DNA of 64,000 nt from Vibrio fortis (GCF_000695685.1 NZ_JFFR01000028.1:220115-284114), one strand, 5' to 3'. Counted from the first letter of the stretch, positions 7,660-16,466 are shown. A program made the numbers and translations. Notes: a model not told the origin generated them from the sequence alone.

Positions 7660-9396
7660 ATGATTGAGATACAACGTCGCCCCGAAGTCGATACTTCCGT
7701 TCTTCCTGCAGATTTGCCAGAACTACTCAAACGTATCTACGTGAGTCGTGGAATCAATAGCCCAGCCCAGTTAGAGACGGCAGCCAAAGGCTTGCACTCG
7801 TACCAAAAGCTTGGCGGGATCGATGCGGCAGTTGAGTTGCTATTCAAAGCTATTCAGCAGCAGAAACGCATTATTGTCGTTGGCGACTTTGACGCGGATG
7901 GCGCGACCAGCTCTGCACTTTCTGTGTTGGCGCTGCGTATGCTTGGCAGTAATAACGTTGACTACTTGGTGCCAAATCGTTTTGAAGACGGCTATGGTCT
8001 GAGCCCGGAAGTGGTAGAGCAGGCGATTGAGATTGGTGCGGAAGTGATCATGACCGTGGATAACGGTGTCTCATCGATTGAAGGGGTGCGTTTTGCCAAA
8101 GAGAAAGGCTTAGATGTACTTGTTACCGACCACCACTTACCGGGACATGAGTTGCCGATGGTGGATGCCATGGTGAACCCAAACCTAGAGAGTTGTGCGT
8201 TTCCTTCTAAAGCTCTGGCAGGAGTGGGTGTTGCTTTCTACCTGATGATGGCATTGTGTGTTCATATGCGAAAGCTGGGCTGGTTTGCCCAACAAGGTAT
8301 GGCCGAACCGAAACTTATGGAGCTGATTGATCTCGTAGCACTTGGCACAGTTGCCGACGTTGTTCCTCTTGATGAGAATAACCGTATCTTGGTACACCAA
8401 GGCCTACAGCGTATTCGTGCAGGCAAGGCGCGTCCGGGAATTCAGGCGCTGATTGAAGTGGCGAAGCGCGATGCTCGTCGTTTGGTTGCGTCTGATTTCG
8501 GTTTTGCTCTTGGACCTCGTATCAATGCTGCTGGACGCCTTGACGACATGTCATTTGGTGTGGAGCTGCTGATGAGCAATAACATCCACGCGGCGCGTCG
8601 TATGGCGAGTGAGTTGGATGGTCTTAACCAAACTCGTAAAGAGATTGAAGAGGGCATGAAGCAGGAAGCGATCGCTTTCTGTGAGCGTCTGGAGTTTGGC
8701 GAAGCAGATCTACCCTGTGGTTTAGCACTGTTCCAACGTGATTGGCACCAAGGTGTGATTGGTATTCTTGCTTCTCGCATCAAAGATAAATATCACCGCC
8801 CAGTGATTGCGTTTGCTGATGGAGGAGAGGGCTGCATTAAAGGCTCTTGTCGCTCGATTCCTGGCTTACACATGCGTGATACGCTGGATCGGATTGATAC
8901 GCAGAATCCAGGTCTGATTGTTAAGTTCGGTGGCCACGCAATGGCTGCAGGTTTAACCATCATGGAAAAAGATTTCGAACGCTTTAGCAAACTGTTTGAT
9001 GAAGCGGTCAAACAAGACCTTGGTGAAACGGCACTCAAAGGCATTATCTTGTCGGATGGAGAGCTGCTTCCTGAAGAGTTTTCCATGCATACCGCTGAGT
9101 TTTTGCGTGCTGGTGGTCCTTGGGGACAAGCCTTCCCAGAACCTATCTTTGATGGCGAGTTTAAAGTGCTTCATCAAAAGCTAGTCGGTGAAAAGCACCT
9201 GAAATTGATGCTGGAGCCACTTTACAAAGGTCACCCAACCAATGTGATGATCGATGGTATCGCTTTTAACGTTGATCTGCGTCGCTGGCCAGATGCGTCG
9301 GTTAAAACCGTGCACCTTGCCTATAAGCTTGATATCAACGAGTTCCGCGGTAATCAATCGCTGCAGTTGATGATCGACAACATCGAAGCTAAGTAG
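7660..9396 (+). CDS. recJ: Single-stranded-DNA-specific 5'-3' exonuclease RecJ
   Basis: A 578-residue DHH-superfamily nuclease, full length for RecJ. Visible motifs are VVGDFDADGATSSAL (motif I, near residue 68), VTDHHLPG (motif III, the DHH), ALGTVADVVPL, and the DHHA1 domain GGHAMAAGL near residue 425. These residues bind the two catalytic Mn/Mg ions. RecJ resects 5' ends in RecFOR recombination, base excision and mismatch repair. It begins 74 bases after dsbC, with no terminator between them, and probably belongs to the same transcript. Confidence 0.96.
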   Translation: MIEIQRRPEVDTSVLPADLPELLKRIYVSRGINSPAQLETAAKGLHSYQKLGGIDAAVELLFKAIQQQKRIIVVGDFDADGATSSALSVLALRMLGSNNVDYLVPNRFEDGYGLSPEVVEQAIEIGAEVIMTVDNGVSSIEGVRFAKEKGLDVLVTDHHLPGHELPMVDAMVNPNLESCAFPSKALAGVGVAFYLMMALCVHMRKLGWFAQQGMAEPKLMELIDLVALGTVADVVPLDENNRILVHQGLQRIRAGKARPGIQALIEVAKRDARRLVASDFGFALGPRINAAGRLDDMSFGVELLMSNNIHAARRMASELDGLNQTRKEIEEGMKQEAIAFCERLEFGEADLPCGLALFQRDWHQGVIGILASRIKDKYHRPVIAFADGGEGCIKGSCRSIPGLHMRDTLDRIDTQNPGLIVKFGGHAMAAGLTIMEKDFERFSKLFDEAVKQDLGETALKGIILSDGELLPEEFSMHTAEFLRAGGPWGQAFPEPIFDGEFKVLHQKLVGEKHLKLMLEPLYKGHPTNVMIDGIAFNVDLRRWPDASVKTVHLAYKLDINEFRGNQSLQLMIDNIEAK

Positions 9397-9430
9397 CGAC
9401 CAATTCGTTTACGCTAAAAAAGCAAAGTTG

Positions 9431-9460
9431 AACGCGTGCCCCGACTCCTTTGGGGCGCGT
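9431..9460 (+). terminator. GC-rich hairpin after recJ, probable weak terminator
   Basis: GCCCC pairs with GGGGC, and after a small bulge ACGC pairs with GCGT. The following bases are only moderately T-rich (TTATTGCTGTTTTT), so termination would be partial. It precedes the prfB promoter region. Confidence 0.5.
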
Positions 9461-9625
9461 TATTGCTGTTTTTAACCTCATGTTAACCCCATTCTTATCT
9501 CGCGGATTTCCTTTTGCGCATTCATCAGCGATAGTTCGACTTTCTTATCTAAAAATTCCTGTATCTCCGTCACACTTTTGAGTACAATTCTTCGGTTAAA
9601 TTCTACTCATAAATGATGAGCTAAA

Positions 9626-10724
9626 ATGTTTGAAATCAATCCAATCAAAAACCGTCTGCAGGATGTGTCTGAGCGCACAAATATCCTGAGGGGGTACCTT
9701 TGACTATGACGCTAAACAAGAGCGTCTAGAAGAAGTAAATGCAGAACTAGAACAACCGGATGTATGGAATGAGCCTGAGCGTGCGCAAGCACTGGGTAAA
9801 GAGCGTGCATCACTGGAAGCTGTGGTAGAGACTATCGACCAACTTGACCAAGGTGTTGAGGATGTGGAAGGCCTACTTGAGCTAGCGGTTGAAGAAGAAG
9901 ATCAAGAGACATTTGACGAGATCGAACCTGAACTGGCTGAGCTAGAAGCTAAGTTAGAGAAGCTAGAGTTCCGTCGTATGTTCGCAGGCGATCACGACGC
10001 ATCTGATTGCTACATCGACCTACAATCAGGTTCAGGTGGTACAGAAGCGCAAGACTGGACTTCAATGATGCTACGCATGTACTTGCGTTGGGCTGAAGCG
10101 AAAGGCTTCAAGACCGAAGTAATTGAAGTTTCTGAGGGTGAAGTTGCTGGCCTTAAAGGGGCTACGGTTCGCATCTCAGGTGAGTACGCTTATGGCTGGC
10201 TACGTACAGAAACGGGTGTACACCGCCTAGTTCGTAAGTCTCCATTTGACTCAAGCGGTCGTCGTCATACGTCATTTGCTTCTGCGTTTATCTACCCAGA
10301 GATTGATGACAACATTGATATCGACATTAACCCTTCTGATCTACGTATTGACGTATACCGTGCATCTGGCGCGGGTGGTCAGCACGTAAACACCACGGAA
10401 TCGGCGGTTCGTATTACTCACGTTCCAACCAACACTGTGGTTCAATGTCAGAATGACCGTTCTCAGCATAAGAACAAAGACCAAGCGATGAAGCAGCTTC
10501 GTGCAAAACTGTTTGAATTAGAGATTCAAAAGCAGAACGCAGAGAAGCAAGCGAACGAAGATGCTAAATCTGACATCGGTTGGGGTAGCCAAATCCGCTC
10601 TTACGTACTGGATGACTCGCGCATCAAAGATCTACGTACTGGCGTTGAAAACCGCAATACTCAAGCGGTTCTTGATGGCGACCTAGACAAATTTATCGAA
10701 GCTAGCCTGAAATCAGGTCTGTAA
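9626..10724 (+). CDS. prfB: Peptide chain release factor 2 (RF2) with programmed +1 frameshift
   Basis: Translation starts at ATG 9626 and meets an in-frame TGA at codon 26 (9701-9703). A +1 shift after CTT continues as GAC TAT GAC. The joined product is 365 residues, the same length as E. coli RF2. The reading frame that opens at 9822 is therefore only part of the gene. The tripeptide anticodon SPF is in VRKSPFDSSGRRH, and the catalytic GGQ is in SGAGGQHVN. The residue four before GGQ is Ala, as in most bacteria, not the Thr of E. coli K-12. RF2 reads UGA and UAA, so the frameshift is autoregulatory. lysS follows 50 bases later, as in E. coli. Confidence 0.97.
9689..9704 (+). promoter_or_regulatory. 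RF2 autoregulatory +1 frameshift signal
   Basis: An internal Shine-Dalgarno-like AGGGGG (9689-9694), three spacer bases, slip codon CTT (9698-9700), then TGA followed by C. Spacing and sequence match the canonical prfB site: the P-site tRNA slips one base forward when RF2 is scarce and the UGA is read slowly. Confidence 0.97.
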
Positions 10725-10774
10725 GCTTTTCACCGAAAAACAATTTTCATAAAGAAAGACAGGATACATCGAAA

Positions 10775-12292
10775 ATGACTGATGCTGTTCAAAACGAAAA
10801 CGCACAAGAAGAGAATAAGTTGATCGCCGAGCGTCGTAGCAAGCTGGATCATATCCGCAAGAGCTGCAAAGCAAACGGTCACCCAAATGATTTCCGTCGT
10901 GAGCACCTAGCTGGCGACCTTCAAGCGGAATTCGGTGAAAAGACTAAAGAAGAGCTAGAAGAGCTAAACCACGTTGTTGCAATCGCTGGCCGTGTAATGG
11001 CTAAGCGTGGTCCATTCCTAGCAATTCAAGAAACATCTGGCCGTATCCAAGCATACGCTGCAAAAGATGTTCAAAAAGAGCTTAAAGAGAAATACCAAGG
11101 CCTAGATATCGGTGACATCATCGGTGTTAAAGGTGCACTTCACAAGTCAGGTAAAGGCGACCTTTACGTGAACATGGAGTCTTACGAGCTGCTAACTAAA
11201 GCACTTCGTCCACTTCCAGAGAAGTTCCATGGCCTGACTGACCAAGAGATGCGTTACCGTCAGCGTTACGTTGATCTAATCGTGAACGAAGACTCTCGCA
11301 ACGCATTCATCGTGCGCTCTAAGCTTGTATCTTCAATCCGTAACTTCATGAGCTCAAAAGGCTACCTAGAAGTTGAAACGCCAATGATGCACGTGATCCC
11401 TGGTGGTGCGACTGCTCGTCCATTCATCACTCACCACAACGCACTAGACATCGACATGTACCTACGTGTTGCACCTGAGCTTTACCTGAAGCGTCTTGTT
11501 GTAGGTGGTTTTGACCGTGTATTCGAGATCAACCGTAACTTCCGTAACGAAGGTCTTTCTCCACGTCACAACCCAGAATTCACAATGATGGAATTCTACC
11601 AAGCGTACTCTGACTACAAAGATCTGATGGATCTGACTGAAGAGATGCTAAGCACAGCGGCTATGGACGTTCTTGGTTCGACTTCTATGCCTTACGGTGA
11701 CGAAACTGTAGAGTTCGGTGGCAAGTACGCTCGCATGAGCATGTTTGATGCAATCAAGCACTACAACCCTGAGCACGCTGAGATTCAAGCGCTAACAGAA
11801 GCAGATCTACAAGACCGTGAGAAGATGGTAGCTATCGCGAAATCTGTACACGTTGAAGTAGAAACGTTCTGGACATGTGGTCAGCTTCTAGAAGAGATCT
11901 TTGGTGAAACGGCTGAGCCTCAGCTAATTCAACCAACGTTCATTACTGGCTACCCAGCGGACATCTCTCCTCTAGCACGTCGTAGCGATGACAACCCGTT
12001 CTTCACAGACCGTTTTGAGTTCTTCATCGGTGGCCGTGAAGTAGCGAACGGCTTCTCTGAGCTTAACGATGCAGAAGACCAAGACGAGCGTTTCAAAGCA
12101 CAAGTTAACGCGAAAGACGCAGGCGATGATGAAGCAATGTACTACGATGCAGACTACATCACAGCACTTGAACACGGCCTACCGCCAACAGCGGGCCAAG
12201 GTATCGGTATCGACCGTCTAGCAATGCTGTTCACTAACACGCACACAATCCGTGACGTGATCCTATTCCCAGCGATGCGTCCACAAGCGTAA
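10775..12292 (+). CDS. lysS: Lysyl-tRNA synthetase, class II
   Basis: A 505-residue class IIb synthetase that charges tRNA(Lys). The N-terminal OB-fold anticodon-binding domain covers about residues 60-170. Class II motif 2 is visible as FRNEGLSPRHNPEF near residue 262 and motif 3 as GQGIGIDRLAMLF near the C-terminus. It sits directly after prfB, as in many gammaproteobacteria, and ends in a strong terminator. Its codon choice resembles that of other highly expressed genes here such as ileS. Confidence 0.97.
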   Translation: MTDAVQNENAQEENKLIAERRSKLDHIRKSCKANGHPNDFRREHLAGDLQAEFGEKTKEELEELNHVVAIAGRVMAKRGPFLAIQETSGRIQAYAAKDVQKELKEKYQGLDIGDIIGVKGALHKSGKGDLYVNMESYELLTKALRPLPEKFHGLTDQEMRYRQRYVDLIVNEDSRNAFIVRSKLVSSIRNFMSSKGYLEVETPMMHVIPGGATARPFITHHNALDIDMYLRVAPELYLKRLVVGGFDRVFEINRNFRNEGLSPRHNPEFTMMEFYQAYSDYKDLMDLTEEMLSTAAMDVLGSTSMPYGDETVEFGGKYARMSMFDAIKHYNPEHAEIQALTEADLQDREKMVAIAKSVHVEVETFWTCGQLLEEIFGETAEPQLIQPTFITGYPADISPLARRSDDNPFFTDRFEFFIGGREVANGFSELNDAEDQDERFKAQVNAKDAGDDEAMYYDADYITALEHGLPPTAGQGIGIDRLAMLFTNTHTIRDVILFPAMRPQA

Positions 12293-12322
12293 TCTTTCGC
12301 TTTCGCATTTAGCGTGAATTCT

Positions 12323-12349
12323 AAAAGCCACCTTCGGGTGGCTTTTTTA
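12323..12349 (+). terminator. lysS terminator
   Basis: AAAAGCCACC-TTCG-GGTGGCTTTTTT: a perfect stem closed by a UUCG tetraloop and followed by a T-run. Confidence 0.95.
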
Positions 12350-12570
12350 TTTCTAGGCGTATCAAAACCTTACCTACTCCGCACTCTGAGTTCGAAAAAT
12401 CATTATTTGTGACATAGTCTTACTATTGAGACGAAGAATCTTAGATAGTCTCACTACTAAACGTCTTTGGCGTGAATATGAACTTGCTTGCGCAGTGAAT
12501 TTCCCATATATAGGGAAGAGCAATAGTTAGTACTCGGCCAAATAAATAGAAAATTGAATAAGGAAGAAGG

Positions 12571-13905
12571 ATGGGAACTCAATTTAAGATGGATTCCTTA
12601 CCAGGCTCTCTTATCGTCGTTGGTGGTGCGTACGAGCCTTGGTTATCTGTATTAGAACAAGTGGGTTGGCAATGCACTCAGTGTGCAGACCTACGAAAGG
12701 CAGATGCACTCTTTACGGAAACCGGTCCTTGTATTGGGATCGTTGATCTAAGCCATGATGAGTTTAGTCTTAATGGCGTCGCTAATTTAGTGAGTAATAA
12801 CAAGCAGGTAAGATGGTTAGCTCTGATTCGTGAATCACAATTAAGTTCAGACACTATCTGCCAGTTTATCGTGAATTTCTGTATCGACTTCTTCACGACT
12901 CCGATCCCGGATACTCAGCTACTTAGCACGATAGGGCACCAGTTAGGCATGTTAAAGCTTGAGAAGAAGGTGTGGCCAAATTACGGTTTGAACAGTGATA
13001 TGGGGCTTTTAGGGGACTCTGTAGCAGTCAAACGACTGAGAGACCAAGTTAAGCGAATTGGTCCGACAGACGTTAGTATCTTGATCTCAGGAGACAGTGG
13101 GGCAGGTAAAGAGACCGTTGCCCGTTCAATTCACAGACACTCTTCTCGTGCTAAGCACCCTTTCTTGACTGTGAACTGTCGTGCGCTTTCAGAGTCAAGA
13201 ATCGAAAGTGAACTGTTTGGCTTGGCAGGTAAAACAGGTGATACCCCATGTATGCTCGAAGAAGCGGATGGTGGAACGATACTGTTTAACGATATCTTAG
13301 CCATACCTAGAAATCAGCAGATGAACCTGCTTAAGTTCTTGCAAGATGGTAAGGTTGAGACCTCAAAAGGTCTGCGCTCAGTGGACGTGCGTATTCTGGC
13401 CTCAAACTCTTCAGATATAGAAAAGGCCTTGATTGAAGGGGACTTTAACGAGGAGCTTTATCATTACATTAATGTGTTGCGAATCCATGTCCCTAGCTTG
13501 AAGGAACGTGTCAGTGATATCCCTATCTTGGCAAACCACTTCTTGCATGATTACTCCAAAGAGTTCAACGCACAGGCTAAGAACTTTTCAGAGTCGGCAG
13601 CCACTGCATTGTCTCGTTATCATTGGCCAGGCAATGTGCGTGAGTTGATGAATCAAATTAAGCGTGTGGTACTGATGTCTGACTCGATCATCATTGATGA
13701 AGAGCATCTTGATTTACCAAAGCAGCAAGATGAGAAACGCAGCTTGAAGAGTATCCGAGAGCGCTCTGAGCGTGACGCCTTAATCGTCGTATTAGAGTCG
13801 CATGCGGGGCAGGTTTCATTGGCAGCCAAAGAGCTAGGTGTTTCACGCGCTACCATGTATCGCTTGCTCAACAAGCACAGCCTGATATCTGAAGGGCTAG
13901 TCTAA
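12571..13905 (+). CDS. vpsR: Biofilm master regulator VpsR (atypical NtrC-type)
   Basis: A 444-residue protein, the same length as V. cholerae VpsR and also located next to lysS. Domains: a receiver-like region with D59 (GIVDLSHDE, the position equivalent to the studied VpsR aspartate), an AAA+ domain of about residues 145-375 and a Fis-type helix-turn-helix of about 405-435. Walker A is GDSGAGKE (174-181). The sigma-54 contact loop GAFTGA is absent, replaced by LAGKTGDT near 219-225, and Walker B is degenerate (ILFND at 237-241 in place of a DE pair). This fits the known VpsR mechanism: with c-di-GMP it activates vps and other promoters through sigma-70 polymerase. It is transcribed alone. 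Confidence 0.95.
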   Translation: MGTQFKMDSLPGSLIVVGGAYEPWLSVLEQVGWQCTQCADLRKADALFTETGPCIGIVDLSHDEFSLNGVANLVSNNKQVRWLALIRESQLSSDTICQFIVNFCIDFFTTPIPDTQLLSTIGHQLGMLKLEKKVWPNYGLNSDMGLLGDSVAVKRLRDQVKRIGPTDVSILISGDSGAGKETVARSIHRHSSRAKHPFLTVNCRALSESRIESELFGLAGKTGDTPCMLEEADGGTILFNDILAIPRNQQMNLLKFLQDGKVETSKGLRSVDVRILASNSSDIEKALIEGDFNEELYHYINVLRIHVPSLKERVSDIPILANHFLHDYSKEFNAQAKNFSESAATALSRYHWPGNVRELMNQIKRVVLMSDSIIIDEEHLDLPKQQDEKRSLKSIRERSERDALIVVLESHAGQVSLAAKELGVSRATMYRLLNKHSLISEGLV

Positions 13906-13921
13906 GCAATACTATTATTTG

Positions 13922-13947
13922 AAAGCCACGCACTGCGTGGCTTTTTT
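13922..13947 (+). terminator. vpsR terminator
   Basis: Stem GCCACGCA / TGCGTGGC preceded by AAA and followed by TTTTTTGTTTTT, starting 16 bases after the stop codon. Confidence 0.95.
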
Positions 13948-14101
13948 GTTTTTGGTCGAAGCTTTCTATCTGACTGAAAAGTTTGAACAGAGATAAGCTC
14001 TACAGATTTATATAATCATAGTGAATATCTTATGCTTGATGTTATATGCAACTTCGATTTTAGGTGAATGCTTTGTTTTCAGATTGTTAATAGATAAGTG
14101 G

Positions 14102-14129
14102 TTGAATAATGTTCTCGTTTGGATAGAAT
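14102..14129 (+). promoter_or_regulatory. Candidate sigma-70 promoter for the small-ORF/DUF1127 unit
   Basis: TTGAAT (14102-14107), 16-base spacer, TAGAAT (14124-14129). It lies in an otherwise empty 310-base A/T-rich gap after vpsR. The predicted start site is about 80 bases before the small ORF. Confidence 0.5.
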
Positions 14130-14215
14130 TTAACCGTGAAAGCAATGGTTTAATATCAAACCAAAAGCATTCGAATCACATCTTTTTGGATTAATTAATT
14201 AGCTTGGAGGCGCAA

Positions 14216-14338
14216 ATGAAACATTTCGATTTTATTCAGCACATTTGCGCGTCGTTTGATCCTAGCACTGACATGGTGGCCGCTATGCCACGTCTATCAG
14301 TGATGGCCGATCGCAACACCCAAGATAAATCTAACTAA
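14216..14338 (+). CDS. Putative 40-residue small protein upstream of DUF1127 gene
   Basis: ATG at 14216 is preceded by an excellent ribosome-binding site, GGAGG at 14206-14210, and opens a 40-codon frame ending TAA. The peptide begins MKHFDFIQHICASFDPST and ends DRNTQDKSN. It is mildly amphipathic at the N-terminus, has a methionine-rich middle and shows no signal peptide or obvious transmembrane helix. A good promoter lies about 90 bases upstream. I do not recognise the family. It is followed by an inverted repeat and then the DUF1127 gene on the same strand, so the two may be one transcript. The start signal is convincing, but whether a stable protein is made is unknown; it could be a leader peptide. 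Confidence 0.55.
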   Translation: MKHFDFIQHICASFDPSTDMVAAMPRLSVMADRNTQDKSN

Positions 14339-14363
14339 TTAATCCGTATCCTTACTTGGCTGC

Positions 14364-14414
14364 GGAAAAATAGCAGCTAAGACATCTCTATCTCTTATTT
14401 CACGCTATTTTTCC
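14364..14414 (+). repeat. Perfect 11-bp inverted repeat between small ORF and DUF1127 gene
   Basis: GGAAAAATAGC (14364-14374) and its exact complement GCTATTTTTCC (14404-14414) flank a 29-base loop. The second arm is followed by CCAGTTTAATT, not a long T-run, so this is not a simple terminator. It ends 31 bases before the DUF1127 start codon and could control its expression or act as an RNA-processing or stability structure. Confidence 0.6.
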
Positions 14415-14445
14415 CCAGTTTAATTCCACTACTGGAGAATACATT

Positions 14446-14697
14446 ATGCGTCACTCAGTTTACCTAAAATTAGCCACAGTCCTTATTCGCGCCGATCTTC
14501 GTCATGAAGAGCGAGCTTGGAAACGGAAAGTTCGTCGTAGTGCTTACGATCTTCCATGGGAGAACGCACACTTACTTAAAGATATCGGTCTAGAAGCCGA
14601 TGGACGACCAATCGGATTTTCAGAGCCTGAAGCTGTCACTATTGAACGTCGTGTTCGTCACCTTCGTCGTGTCCTAAGTGCGCGAATACTGACGTAA
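14446..14697 (+). CDS. DUF1127 domain protein (YjiS-like)
   Basis: An 83-residue basic protein. The C-terminal half carries the arginine-rich DUF1127 signature: WENAHLLKDIGLEADGRPI is the conserved 'LLkDIGL..dgrp' motif of YjiS-like proteins. DUF1127 proteins are short; in alphaproteobacteria some have been linked to RNA turnover and to phosphate and carbon uptake, but there is no established role in Vibrio. Ribosome-binding site GGAGA lies seven bases before ATG. The upstream context (small ORF plus inverted repeat) suggests a two-gene unit under post-transcriptional control. Family assignment is firm; function is unknown. Confidence 0.8.
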   Translation: MRHSVYLKLATVLIRADLRHEERAWKRKVRRSAYDLPWENAHLLKDIGLEADGRPIGFSEPEAVTIERRVRHLRRVLSARILT

Positions 14698-14701
14698 TCC
14701 G

Positions 14702-14729
14702 AGGGAGTGATGGCACCTGTCACTCCCTA
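14702..14729 (+). repeat. Inverted repeat just after the DUF1127 gene
   Basis: AGGGAGTGA and TCACTCCCT, a perfect 9-bp stem with a ten-base loop, starting five bases after the stop codon. There is no T-run after it, so it may be a 3'-end stabilising hairpin or a Rho-assisted end. Confidence 0.6.
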
Positions 14730-14790
14730 GGATAATGAAATAGGTGCTGGTTATGGCGTCGGAGGGAGATCTCTGAATCAGTACCACTAA

Positions 14791-14826
14791 AAAGAGGAGC
14801 AATAGGCTCCTCTTTGCATATTTTTT
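14791..14826 (+). terminator. Terminator downstream of the DUF1127 gene
   Basis: AAAGAGGAGC / GCTCCTCTTT with a 5-base loop, then GCATATTTTTT. The run of Ts is offset by five bases from the stem. Confidence 0.75.
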
Positions 14827-14888
14827 AAAGGGTTATTTAGCAAACAAAAGCAGTTCGACTAAGCTAAAGATATTGAGGGAGGTGAGGT

Positions 14889-15200
14889 ATGCAAAAGCAT
14901 CAACTAGATATGTGGTTGCATGGCGATCACAAAGACTCTTATCGAACACCTAAGGTTTATGTTATCGGGTGTTCCGATATCCCAGAGTATCTACTAGCAG
15001 TGGAATACAAGCATAAATTAGAGCCGGTGAAGCAAGGTGGAGAGCCAGTACACTTTGGATCACTTGATCAAGTCAAAGAGGAGCTCCTCAGACTTGGTTT
15101 CGATAAGGCCTATTTACGCCTCCACAACACGTATGACGAGTTTGGTAGTGAGCCAAGTCAACGCTATTGCGATATAGAGTTAGCGCTTAATCCACATTAG
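14889..15200 (+). CDS. Conserved hypothetical protein, probably DUF6482 family
   Basis: A 103-residue soluble protein with no signal peptide or membrane segment. It begins MQKHQLDMWLHGDHKDSY and contains a VIGCSDIPEYLLAVEYKHKL strand-rich core, then LDQVKEELLRLGFDKAYLRLHNTYDEFG. It resembles a small family found mainly in Vibrio and relatives that I recall as DUF6482; that name is from memory and not certain. AGGGAGGTGAGGT just upstream is a strong ribosome-binding region. It is convergent with mutH, with only 22 bases between the stop codons and no terminator there. The function is unknown. Confidence 0.7.
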   Translation: MQKHQLDMWLHGDHKDSYRTPKVYVIGCSDIPEYLLAVEYKHKLEPVKQGGEPVHFGSLDQVKEELLRLGFDKAYLRLHNTYDEFGSEPSQRYCDIELALNPH

Positions 15201-15222
15201 GTAGTTGCAAAGTAGCTCGTTA

Positions 15223-15888
15223 TCAAGCGTAGTGTTTTGTCAGTAGCTGATGAGTAAACTGAGTTCTCAGATAGAAGCCGCGTGGCTTAGTCTTAATTGG
15301 TTTGCCACTCGCGCCGTAGGCCTCGGTTAAGACTCGGCTGTGCGCTGCTTTTGGACGAAGATGCAATGCTTCACCATGACGTGCAGTGATCTGCTCGACG
15401 TTACCTAAAACGATCAACTCCATCAGTTCTTCCCAATCTCGTTTGAGAATCTCTTCTTCCTCTTCACTTGGTGTCCACAACAGTGGTGATCCTACGTGAC
15501 GATCTGCTAACGGGATCTCACGCTCTCCCTCAACTGGGATCCACAAAACTTTGGATAACTTGTTGCGAACGTGACTGGTTTCCCAGGTCAGGCCTTGAAC
15601 GCCCATTAAAGGAGCAACACACACAAAGGTGGTCTCTAATGGCTTACCACTGTAACTGATCGGAATACTTTTAAGCTCAATACCTAGATGCGCGAAGTCC
15701 TGCTCTGGTTTACTTCCAGCGGGGGCGCCCAAGTGCCACTCCAATAGCTGCCCAACCCACCCTTTATCTCGCTTAAGATCTTTAGGCATGGTCATTTCAG
15801 CTTCCTCTGCCAGTTCTTGAAAGGTCATACCGGCAATGGCGTAGGCTCGGTCTAGTAGCTCAGCTTCAGTTTGTGGTTCAGGTTTCAT
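15223..15888 (-). CDS. mutH: DNA mismatch repair endonuclease MutH
   Basis: A 221-residue type II restriction-like nuclease that nicks the unmethylated strand at hemimethylated GATC sites after activation by MutL. The catalytic triad D64, E71, K73 (in DFAHLGIELKSI) matches the D-(X)n-E-X-K motif. The presence of MutH implies Dam-directed repair in this organism. The gene is divergent from rppH across a 614-base gap, the same arrangement as E. coli, where that gap holds the DARS2 element. Confidence 0.96.
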   Translation of the reverse strand: MKPEPQTEAELLDRAYAIAGMTFQELAEEAEMTMPKDLKRDKGWVGQLLEWHLGAPAGSKPEQDFAHLGIELKSIPISYSGKPLETTFVCVAPLMGVQGLTWETSHVRNKLSKVLWIPVEGEREIPLADRHVGSPLLWTPSEEEEEILKRDWEELMELIVLGNVEQITARHGEALHLRPKAAHSRVLTEAYGASGKPIKTKPRGFYLRTQFTHQLLTKHYA

Positions 15889-15989
15889 AAGACTTCGAGT
15901 TGGTAAAACGCCGATTTTATCAGATTCAACTGAAAATGCAGTGTGGTTAATAAATGATCACAGTGGCGATTTACGGATCAATCCTACGG

Positions 15990-16466
15990 TTATCCACAGG
16001 CTGAGAGGCTAAAATCCAATAAAAACAAACCAATGGATAAATAAACAGGGGTTTTAAGGGGATAAAATGCTTGCTAAATGGCGTACAAAATGAATCTTTT
16101 AGTGATGAGTGTGGATAAAGCTAAGGGTGGTTGATCTTTAACCATGTTGAGTTTTTAAAAGATCATTTGAAAAATGTAATTTTTGTTTAGCGTGAGATTT
16201 GTTTTAAGTCCATGATTATTATGTTTTATTTACTTTGGTTGGTTGCAGCTTGTTTTGGTTGTTGATGAAAGTATGAATTAAAAAAAACGTTTGCGGTGAA
16301 TTCTTCACATAGTTATTCACAGAAAAGGTGAATAAATGTGGTCTATGTCTCACTATTGTGTGGGTAACTATTTTATGAGCAAAAGTTATCCAGTTTTAAG
16401 AAATTATTCATAAATATCGCCCTAATCACGTCACGAAGTTTGCTCCGCTTGGGGATATGTGGAAAA
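15990..16466. promoter_or_regulatory. DnaA-box cluster, probable DARS2 (DnaA-reactivating sequence)
   Basis: Boxes matching TTWTNCACA: 15990-15998 (+, perfect TTATCCACA), 16110-16118 (-, perfect), 16313-16321 (+, TTATTCACA) and 16458-16466 (-). One-mismatch boxes lie at 16301-16309 (+), 16327-16335 (-) and 16359-16367 (-). The core at 16301-16335 has two boxes head-to-head five bases apart plus a third three bases upstream; TTATTCAC and GTGAATAA form a perfect inverted repeat. In E. coli, DARS2 lies in this same mutH-rppH (ygdP) gap and promotes ADP-to-ATP exchange on DnaA. I could not confidently place IHF or Fis sites. The rest of the gap is A/T-rich and has no gene. Confidence 0.75.

Noticed and set aside
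9822..10724. A 300-codon frame as the complete prfB gene
   Set aside because: The frameshift joins the ATG at 9626 to this frame, giving the full 365-residue RF2.
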